A DNA stretch of 18,581 nucleotides, taken from contig JABZGZ010000019.1 of the NCBI GenBank assembly GCA_015259105.1, positions 1-18,581 of the forward strand, written 5' to 3'. This DNA is from Atopobium sp. (GTDB taxonomy: Bacteria; Actinomycetota; Coriobacteriia; Coriobacteriales; Atopobiaceae). The position numbers and the translations under genes are program-made. This document shows positions 1-5,781 of the stretch, in pieces; the stretch's first letter is position 1; the number at the start of each line of letters is the position of its first letter. Under the pieces are notes generated by a model. The model ran no database searches, was not told the origin of the DNA, and saw only the letters and a list, made by a program, of their open reading frames with translations.

Positions 1-606
1 GTGTGTAATACCTCGGGATATGAGTTGCCAGAGGTGGTACAGAAAGTTTCGAGCGTCATTGATATTTGGCTGACAGACATCAAGTACGCAGACCCCGTGC
101 TGGCAAAAGAACTCTCGTATGCAGCAGATTATCCAGAGATGTCTATGGCGGCACTTGAGGTTATGCATGACTCGGTGATGAGTCGTGGTGGGCGCAAGCT
201 GGATGATGACGGTCGCATGTTGCAGGGCATCATTGTGCGCCACCTGGTCATGCCCACGCACGCGGACGATTCCTGCGAGGTACTCAACCGCGTCTGGAAT
301 CTTTGTCATAATGATGTAGACGTATCAATCATGAATCAGTACACGCCCAACGAGCGCATGCGCACGGCTGGCGGTCCGCTTTCTGGAACGCTTTCTGATG
401 AGGAGTACGAGTTGGTGCTCTGTCATGCGGATGACCTGGGCTTTGAGAACCTGTGGTGGCAGGAGGGTGGTACCGTCTCCGAGAGTTTTGTGCCAGCTTT
501 TGACGCAACAGGCGTTGAGGGCCCCGCGCTCAAGCTCCGCACGGCACACGGAGACGCCGCCAACGACGCCACCACCAGCATCCCCGACACACAAACCGAG
601 GAGTAA
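1..606 (+). CDS. PflX-like radical SAM protein, C-terminal part (5' end outside window)
   Basis: The frame is open from the first base and ends at TAA 604-606. The first residues, VCNTSGYELPEVV, match the internal V-x-N-T-S-G-Y-E segment of the COG1313 (PflX) radical SAM family. The GTG at base 1 is therefore probably an internal Val codon and the gene begins upstream. Other family signatures seen are WLTDIKYADP, GIIVRHLVMP, MNQYTPNERM and the late FVPAFDATGV. The CxxxCxxC iron-sulfur motif would lie upstream and cannot be checked. The family resembles pyruvate formate-lyase activating enzymes, but its substrate is not known. After FVPAFDATGV there is an Ala/Thr-rich tail of about 30 residues that looks like a lineage-specific extension. 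The stop is only 2 nt before the next start, so the two genes are probably cotranscribed. Confidence 0.85.
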   Translation: MCNTSGYELPEVVQKVSSVIDIWLTDIKYADPVLAKELSYAADYPEMSMAALEVMHDSVMSRGGRKLDDDGRMLQGIIVRHLVMPTHADDSCEVLNRVWNLCHNDVDVSIMNQYTPNERMRTAGGPLSGTLSDEEYELVLCHADDLGFENLWWQEGGTVSESFVPAFDATGVEGPALKLRTAHGDAANDATTSIPDTQTEE

Positions 607-608
607 CC

Positions 609-1061
609 ATGTCTGTCGAGAAACCCGAAGAGCTCCAAACCACCCCAACGCCACAGGCGGCTGCGCTCACGGACGCGGAGCGCGCCGAGCTGGAAGTGCT
701 CCGCGCAGAGAAAGAGCGCAGGGAGCTCGAGGCGCTTCGTGCAGAGAAAGAGCGCGCTGAGCTTGAGGCGCTGCGTGCCGAGAAGACCCGTGCAGTCCAA
801 GCAGAAGCGCAAGAGCAAGCAGAGGCAGCCGCCGCTGAAGACGCTCAGATTGTTGCAGCTCAGCAGCGTGCTGCACGTCAGGCAGCTCAGCAGGAGGCTG
901 AGCAAATTCGTCGCATTCAGGAGCAGCGCGCAAAAGGTCGCGCCCTTATGGAGCCAGATGAGGACGACGAAGACATCAAAATGCCTCTGGGTCAAAAAAT
1001 TGTTATTGGAACTGTGGTAATTCTCGCAGTTATCTTTGTTGTAAGCCAATTTATTTTGTAG
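609..1061 (+). CDS. small coiled-coil protein with C-terminal membrane anchor, unknown function
   Basis: A 150-residue protein with start ATG 609; the ribosome site GAGGAG (598-603) lies within the end of the upstream gene. Residues 1-23 are Pro/Thr-rich. Residues 24-59 are three 12-residue repeats of the form ELE-A-LRAEK-ER. A long Glu/Ala/Gln/Arg helix, probably a coiled coil, follows to about residue 112. Residues 115-122 form an acidic patch (EPDEDDED). Residues 131-150 are a single hydrophobic helix ending exactly at the C-terminus. There is no N-terminal signal peptide, so a tail-anchored topology with the coiled coil in the cytoplasm is inferred. I recognise no family. Its position directly behind the radical SAM gene suggests a common transcript, not a shared pathway. 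The open frame, good ribosome site and coherent architecture support a real gene. Confidence 0.8.
   Translation: MSVEKPEELQTTPTPQAAALTDAERAELEVLRAEKERRELEALRAEKERAELEALRAEKTRAVQAEAQEQAEAAAAEDAQIVAAQQRAARQAAQQEAEQIRRIQEQRAKGRALMEPDEDDEDIKMPLGQKIVIGTVVILAVIFVVSQFIL
678..785 (+). repeat. three in-frame 36-bp tandem repeats inside the coiled-coil gene
   Basis: Three consecutive 36-bp units (678-713, 714-749, 750-785) each encode a 12-residue unit of the type E-R-x-E-L-E-x-L-R-A-E-K. They differ mostly at synonymous positions, so they are not a very recent expansion. They form the first part of the predicted coiled coil. Confidence 0.85.
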
Positions 1062-1121
1062 GACTGCTACTCTAGATATATCGTCTCACCGTCAGTTTTT
1101 GACCAATCGAAAAGAGCAACT

Positions 1122-2618
1122 ATGTCACTCACTGATCGTACCAAACCCTCAGACGTTAGCCTTAATACAGACTTGTATGAGCTCACGATGGCTCAAGGTT
1201 ATTGGGAAGCCGGTCTTGTTGATGCAGAGGCATGCTTTACCGCATTCTTCCGCGAGAACCCCTTTAATGGTGGATTTGCAATTTCTTGTGGTACTGGTCA
1301 AATTGCTGACTTAGTTGAAAACTTTATCTATGAAGATGACGATATTGACTACCTGGCAAGCATTAACTCTCCTGGTGGCGGTCGTCTCTTTAAGCCAGCA
1401 TTCCTTGAGTTTTTGCGCAACCACAAGCTCAATGTAACCATTGATGCAATCCCCGAGGGAGAGCTTGTTTTCCCACGCGAGCCTATGGTCCGCGTAGAGG
1501 GCTCCATTGTTGATTGTCAGCTCATTGAGACCGCCCTGCTCAACCTGGTTAACTTCCAGACTTTGGCAGCAACTAAGTGCGCACGCGTTATCAAGGCAGC
1601 TCAGGGCAATCCAGTTTCTGACTTTGGCCTGCGTCGTGCACAGGGTCCAGACGGTGGTCTGGCAGTTGCTCGCGCTTCCTATATTGCGGGTGCTTCAAGC
1701 ACTTCAAATGTCCTTGCTGGCAAAATCTACGGCATTCCTGTTTTTGGTACCCACGCACACTCTTGGGTAATGTCGTTCGATACTGAGCTTGATGCCTTTA
1801 GGGCGTTTGCAAAATCTAGCCCAACTAACTGCTCACTTCTGCTTGATACCTATGATGTTCACGAAGGCATCAAGAACGCCATCATTGTGGCAAAAGAGAT
1901 GGAGGAGCGCGGTGAGCGCTTGAATGCTGTTCGTATTGACTCCGGAGACCTTGCGCGCCTTTCTAAGGAAGCTCGCAAGGCGTTTGACGAGGCTGACCTT
2001 CCTTACATTAAGATTTCTGTTTCAAATGATCTTGACGAGTACACCATCCAGTCGCTGTTTGCTCAGGGCGCACCTATTGACGCTTTTGGTGTTGGTACCA
2101 AGCTTGCTACCTGCGACCCTCAGCCTTCGCTTGGCGGCGTCTATAAGCTAACCGCTCGTCGTCAGTCTTCCACTGAGCCTTGGACTCCTGTTATCAAGCT
2201 GTCCGAGATGGCTTACAAGCGTACTGTTCCAGGCATTCAGCACATTCGTCGTTTCTATGATGCAAACGGCTGCCCTGCAGGCGACATGATTTTTGACCCA
2301 GATTATCTGGTAACCAAGAGCCCAGAGTCTAAGGCAACTGTTGTCGACATCATTGACCCGTATTCAACTCACAAGCTTGAAGGAACTTCTCGCGAGCTGA
2401 TGGTAAGGCTGGTAGAAGGCGGCAAGCGCGTAGGGGAGAGCGAGTCCATTGAGGTTGCTCGCGATCGCTGCCACGCTGCGCTTATGCGCCTGGATGCAGC
2501 GTATACACGTTTCTTGAACCCTCAGATTTATCCTGTGGGTCTCGAGCGCGGTCTGGCCAATTTGCGTCATGAACTTGCTGCTCAACATCAGGTAAAATCT
2601 TCCGAGGAAACTGAGTAG
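1122..2618 (+). CDS. pncB: nicotinate phosphoribosyltransferase
   Basis: 498 residues. It converts nicotinate, PRPP and ATP to nicotinate mononucleotide (EC 6.3.4.21), the entry step of NAD salvage (Preiss-Handler pathway), in the cytoplasm. Family signatures are TDLYELTMAQGYW (residues 16-28), FFRENPFNGGF, GLRRAQGPDGGLAVARAS, GTHAHSW with His213 at the position of the phosphorylated histidine of the family, LLDTYDVHEGIKNAI, RIDSGD (271-276, PRPP side) and FGVGTKLATC. Full length for the Gram-positive long form. Start ATG 1122 has AAAAGAG at 1110-1116, five bases upstream. A 60-bp gap separates it from the coiled-coil gene and a 68-bp gap from argS; no clear terminator was seen in either, so readthrough is possible. 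Confidence 0.97.
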   Translation: MSLTDRTKPSDVSLNTDLYELTMAQGYWEAGLVDAEACFTAFFRENPFNGGFAISCGTGQIADLVENFIYEDDDIDYLASINSPGGGRLFKPAFLEFLRNHKLNVTIDAIPEGELVFPREPMVRVEGSIVDCQLIETALLNLVNFQTLAATKCARVIKAAQGNPVSDFGLRRAQGPDGGLAVARASYIAGASSTSNVLAGKIYGIPVFGTHAHSWVMSFDTELDAFRAFAKSSPTNCSLLLDTYDVHEGIKNAIIVAKEMEERGERLNAVRIDSGDLARLSKEARKAFDEADLPYIKISVSNDLDEYTIQSLFAQGAPIDAFGVGTKLATCDPQPSLGGVYKLTARRQSSTEPWTPVIKLSEMAYKRTVPGIQHIRRFYDANGCPAGDMIFDPDYLVTKSPESKATVVDIIDPYSTHKLEGTSRELMVRLVEGGKRVGESESIEVARDRCHAALMRLDAAYTRFLNPQIYPVGLERGLANLRHELAAQHQVKSSEETE

Positions 2619-2686
2619 TCCTTCAGAAGCTACACAACCAACTACGTAATTGCGCTGCACACGTGCACTAAATTTAAAGGAGAACC

Positions 2687-4531
2687 ATGCGCGAGAAGAT
2701 CGAGGAACTTGTACGTCAAGCCTTGGCAGATGCCCAGGCTGCGGGTGAGTTGCCTGAATTCCAGATTGATGATGTGGGACTTGAGCGCCCACAGGACTCA
2801 TCAAATGGTGATTGGTCTTCTACGGTTGCTATGCGTTCTGCAAAGCTAGCACACAAGGCTCCTCGTGATATTGCAGCAGCTCTTGTAGCTCATATTGCCG
2901 AGGATGCGCAGATTGAGCGTGTTGAGGTTGCGGGTCCTGGTTTTGTGAACTTCTATCTGTCAACCGCTGCGGGCAATGAGATTTTTAACACCGTTCGTGA
3001 GCAGGGCGCCGATTTTGGTCGTTCTACCTTTGGTGCTGGCCAGAAAGTTCAGGTAGAGTACGTTTCTGCAAACCCTGTTGGTCCTCTGCACATTGGCCAT
3101 GGCCGCTGGGCTGCTCTTGGAGACTCTCTAAGCCGCATTCTTGCCTTCACAGGCTATAACGTTGAGCGCGAGTACTACGTCAACGATCATGGCTCTCAGA
3201 TGGATGTCTTTGGTCACTCCATCTCTAAGCGCTACCTGCAGCTTATTGACATCATGCAGAAGCGCGGCATTGACGCTGATGCAGCTGCTCAGGTACTTGC
3301 AGAAGATCGCAACGCTTACGTTGCAGATGAAGATGATGCTCATCCAGAGCAACATCCGTTTACTGACGAGTTTATCAACTCTCTTGGCGGTAACGCATAT
3401 GCCGGAGACTACATAGTTGACCTGGGACTTTTCTTCCTTAAAAATGACGGCGAGGTCTGGGCAGACAAATCTGAAGATGAGCGCATGGTTGAGTTCCGTG
3501 AGCGCGGCTACAAGATGATGCTTGAGTCCATCAAAAATACCTGCCACAACGCCCGCGCCGACTTTGATGTGTGGTTCTCTGAGCGTTCTCTCTATGTTAA
3601 GGATGACCAGGGTAAAGACGCTGTTGACCGTGCACTTGATGCTCTTGATAAGCTTGGATACCTCTATCGTTCTGATGAGGGTGCACTGTTCTTCCGTTCC
3701 ACTGATTTTGGTGACGATAAGGACCGTGTACTCATCAAAACAAATGGCGAGTATACCTATTTTGCTTCCGACGTTGCGTACCACTGGAACAAGTTCCAGC
3801 GTGTCGACCACGTTATTGATATTTGGGGAGCAGATCATCACGGATATATTCAGCGTGTTCGCTCTGCTGCAACAGCGCTTGGTTACCCAACTCAGTTTGA
3901 GGTTTTGCTTGGTCAGCTGGTCAACCTGCTTAGAAACGGCGTTGCCGTCAGAATGTCTAAGCGTAAGGGAACTGGTATCCACTTTGACGAGCTTCTCGCT
4001 GAGGTTGGTGTTGATGCAACGCGCTACACCCTTGTTTCAAAGTCTTCCAACCAGATGATTGACTTTGACATTGAGCAGGTAAAGCGTCAGGACAGCTCTA
4101 ATCCTGTGTATTACGTTCAGTATGCTCACGCTCGTATTTGTTCTATTTTGCGCCGCGCTGCTGGCGTTGACCTTGATGAGGCAAAGGCACTTGGTATGGA
4201 CGCTGTTGCAGATAAGGCTATTGGATCTGAGGTTGATCTAGGTCTGCTCTCTGAAGACGCCGAGCAGGCGCTTGCTCGTAAACTCTTTGAGTTCCCAGGC
4301 CTTGTTGAGGGTTGTGCTCGCGATAGGGCACCATTCCGCATTACGCACTACATTGAAGAGCTTGCCGGTCAGTTCCACGCATTCTATACCGTTTGCCAGG
4401 TACTTCCTTCTGAGGGACGTCCACTGGACGCAGAGCTTTCTAAGGCTCGTCTTGCTGCGTGTGATGCAACTCGTCGCGTCCTTGCAATTGCTCTTGATCT
4501 GATTGGTGTTTCTGCTCCTGAGTCAATGTAA
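2687..4531 (+). CDS. argS: arginyl-tRNA synthetase
   Basis: 614 residues. Class I aminoacyl-tRNA synthetase that charges tRNA-Arg with arginine (EC 6.1.1.19). Visible in order: an N-terminal Arg-tRNA-synthetase domain (about 1-100), the ANPVGPLHIGHGR segment with HIGH at 135-138, the nucleotide-binding fold with WGADHHGYI, the KMSKS-equivalent RMSKR at 422-426, and a C-terminal DALR anticodon-binding domain starting near PVYYVQYAHARICSILRR. RMSKR in place of KMSKS is a tolerated variant; ArgRS enzymes often have degenerate KMSKS loops. An insertion rich in Asp/Glu and His (DEDDAHPEQHPF) lies after the HIGH region. Start ATG 2687 has a strong ribosome site AAAGGAG at 2676-2682. A long hairpin follows the stop. 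Confidence 0.97.
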   Translation: MREKIEELVRQALADAQAAGELPEFQIDDVGLERPQDSSNGDWSSTVAMRSAKLAHKAPRDIAAALVAHIAEDAQIERVEVAGPGFVNFYLSTAAGNEIFNTVREQGADFGRSTFGAGQKVQVEYVSANPVGPLHIGHGRWAALGDSLSRILAFTGYNVEREYYVNDHGSQMDVFGHSISKRYLQLIDIMQKRGIDADAAAQVLAEDRNAYVADEDDAHPEQHPFTDEFINSLGGNAYAGDYIVDLGLFFLKNDGEVWADKSEDERMVEFRERGYKMMLESIKNTCHNARADFDVWFSERSLYVKDDQGKDAVDRALDALDKLGYLYRSDEGALFFRSTDFGDDKDRVLIKTNGEYTYFASDVAYHWNKFQRVDHVIDIWGADHHGYIQRVRSAATALGYPTQFEVLLGQLVNLLRNGVAVRMSKRKGTGIHFDELLAEVGVDATRYTLVSKSSNQMIDFDIEQVKRQDSSNPVYYVQYAHARICSILRRAAGVDLDEAKALGMDAVADKAIGSEVDLGLLSEDAEQALARKLFEFPGLVEGCARDRAPFRITHYIEELAGQFHAFYTVCQVLPSEGRPLDAELSKARLAACDATRRVLAIALDLIGVSAPESM

Positions 4532-4559
4532 ACGATAGCTAACTATGTTGTTTTGTCAT

Positions 4560-4600
4560 GATACCGTGCAAGTATTGAATACCTGCACGGTATCTTTAGT
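4560..4600 (+). terminator. probable terminator after argS (very long hairpin)
   Basis: Arms GATACCGTGCA (4560-4570) and TGCACGGTATC (4584-4594) are perfectly complementary over 11 bp. Between them GTATT-G-AATAC is a second, inner inverted repeat, so the whole 35 bases fold into one long hairpin with a single A-C mismatch and a tiny loop. The following T-run is short (TTTAG), so intrinsic termination may be modest. It lies 28 bases after the argS stop and could also work on the opposite strand. Confidence 0.65.
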
Positions 4601-4804
4601 GAATTCCTCCAGATAATTTCCACATTTCTGCGTTATGTAAAAAATTTTTTAATGTATAAAAGAGATAATAAAATTAATATTTATTACTTAAATTTTATAT
4701 TTCAGCATATAAAAGCCTATTTTGATGTCATATAAGCACCATTTTCTAACATATTTTTGACTAACTATTGTTTTGTCCCCACGTTAACACGTGTTTTTTA
4801 GGGG
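4601..4804. other. AT-rich intergenic island with an A6T6 tract
   Basis: Gene-free DNA between argS and the MarR-like regulator. Bases 4641-4700 contain only 4 G or C in 60. A6T6 at 4639-4650 is a perfect 12-bp palindrome of a kind known to bend DNA, and further A and T runs follow (TTAAATTTTATATTT). No credible ORF or RNA gene was seen. The likely role is as upstream promoter DNA; acquisition from elsewhere is possible but unsupported. Confidence 0.6.
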
Positions 4805-4810
4805 TATACT
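4784..4810 (+). promoter_or_regulatory. putative promoter and palindrome upstream of the MarR-like gene
   Basis: TATACT (4805-4810) is a good -10 hexamer. A -35 candidate, TTAACA (4784-4789), lies 15 bp upstream, which is short. The perfect palindrome AACACGTGTT (4786-4795) lies within the promoter between the two boxes, where a MarR-type repressor would typically bind, so autoregulation is a reasonable guess. The start codon is 50 bases downstream of the -10. Confidence 0.5.
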
Positions 4811-4860
4811 CATTATGCGAGCAAATAGTAAATGGTTCGGGCATAAGAGTGGAGGTCTCT

Positions 4861-5541
4861 ATGGAACTTCGCGAGTACATGTCCATTCGCAGGTCTTACA
4901 ACTTGGTTAGAAGAGTGGTGCCTGCTAACAGACGACTCACGTTTGAAGAGTTTGCTATTTTGTGTCGCCTCAATGTGAAGGGTGCTCCTGTTAAGACTTC
5001 AGAAATTGCCGAGTATCAGAGTGCTCTTCGTCCTACGATTACTCATCGTACCTCGCACCTGGCAAGGCTTGGTTTCATCAAGAGAGATGAAGGCGCCATT
5101 GATCGACGCAACGTAGTGTGTATCATCACAGAAAAGGGTGTAGAAGCAGTTGAGGAGCTGTCCAAGCTTACCTGTGCTCGTATTGCACCCGGCCAGGCGC
5201 TTTCACGTACTTCGTTTGAGCGTATTGTCATGTATGTTGACGCTATGGGAGCTCTGTATTGCAGGGCAGCAGATATGGTCCTTCTTGCAATTCTAGATTC
5301 TCCTAAAGACGCTCTTTCAATTACAGAGATTGTTGACGCACTTGGTCTTTTGCAGCCAACGGTTTCTATGTCTCTTACTGCTTTGGCAGAAAGTGGCCTG
5401 GTACAGCGCAAACATGACGATGCTCTTTCAAGAAGAGTAACTATGGTTGAGCTCACGCCTCAAGGCAAGACGTATATCAAAGAAATCGTTCAGCAAATTG
5501 AAGATATTGTTGTAAAAAGAAAGAGCCGTACAGCTGTTTAA
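4861..5541 (+). CDS. transcriptional regulator with two tandem MarR-like winged-helix domains
   Basis: 226 residues from ATG 4861, chosen because GGAGG (4851-4855) sits five bases upstream; the frame stays open upstream to 4768 but that part overlaps the promoter. Two winged-helix units are visible. The first is about residues 27-100: recognition helix near RPTITHRTSHLARLGFI, wing D81-R82-R83, then ITEKG. The second is about 138-212: QPTVSMSLTALAESGLV, wing S190-R191-R192, then LTPQG. Both copies end with the MarR-type wing followed by [T/L]-T-x-x-G, so the protein resembles two MarR monomers joined by a helical linker (101-137). Typical MarR proteins are about 150 residues with one domain and work as dimers. 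This one may act as a covalent pseudo-dimer. Target and ligand are unknown. It is monocistronic, between two terminator-like hairpins. Confidence 0.85.
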   Translation: MELREYMSIRRSYNLVRRVVPANRRLTFEEFAILCRLNVKGAPVKTSEIAEYQSALRPTITHRTSHLARLGFIKRDEGAIDRRNVVCIITEKGVEAVEELSKLTCARIAPGQALSRTSFERIVMYVDAMGALYCRAADMVLLAILDSPKDALSITEIVDALGLLQPTVSMSLTALAESGLVQRKHDDALSRRVTMVELTPQGKTYIKEIVQQIEDIVVKRKSRTAV

Positions 5542-5559
5542 ATGATTTATGCAGATTAA

Positions 5560-5582
5560 AGAAATCTAGAAGATGGATTTCT
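5560..5582 (+). other. small inverted repeat after the MarR-like gene
   Basis: AGAAATCTA (5560-5568) and TGGATTTCT (5574-5582) pair over nine positions with one G-U. No T-run follows, so it is not a terminator by itself. It sits between the regulator stop and the stronger hairpin at 5619. Confidence 0.4.
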
Positions 5583-5618
5583 CGAGGTTTAAGGGTTAGT
5601 GGTTATAAATCCCCATTT

Positions 5619-5669
5619 GCCCGTTTTATGGTGAATTTTATTTATTTTTTCATCATAAGGCGGGCATTT
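5619..5669 (+). terminator. intrinsic terminator of the MarR-like gene, directly upstream of rho
   Basis: Arms 5619-5635 and 5649-5665 pair over 17 positions (three of them G-U), with GCCCG/CGGGC at the base, a 13-base A/T loop and ATTTTC after the stem. It would end the upstream transcript. A leader attenuator for rho is possible only if rho transcription starts further upstream. Confidence 0.7.
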
Positions 5670-5675
5670 TCGTGG

Positions 5676-5681
5676 TATATT
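5676..5681 (+). promoter_or_regulatory. rho: putative -10 box for rho
   Basis: TATATT is a fair -10 hexamer just after the terminator. No convincing -35 is seen at 16-18 bp upstream. If used, it gives a leader of about 95 bases before the rho start, long enough for the autoregulation known for rho in other bacteria, which is only an inference here. Confidence 0.35.
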
Positions 5682-5781
5682 CCTTTTGGGTTTGCACCTA
5701 TTTGATTTTGTTTGTTATCCCTTCATCATATTTCTCACGTTTTTACAGATTATTTTGATGAGCAAACAGAGAGGTTTGTAC

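Noticed and set aside
423..1049. Minus-strand ORF of 208 codons opposite the radical SAM and coiled-coil genes
   Set aside because: It spans two well-supported plus-strand genes, is Leu/Ser/Cys-rich as expected of the complement of Glu/Ala codons, and has no recognisable domain.
2655..2670. Palindrome TGCACACGTGCA upstream of argS as an operator
   Set aside because: It is not a perfect inverted repeat beyond the common CACGTG core; too weak as a separate feature.
3128..3982. Minus-strand ORF of 284 codons inside argS
   Set aside because: Fully antisense to a complete, motif-bearing argS; no ribosome site or family features.
4768..4860. Upstream start for the MarR-like regulator
   Set aside because: The extra 31 residues overlap the promoter, have no ribosome site, and do not resemble a MarR N-terminus; ATG 4861 has a good GGAGG.
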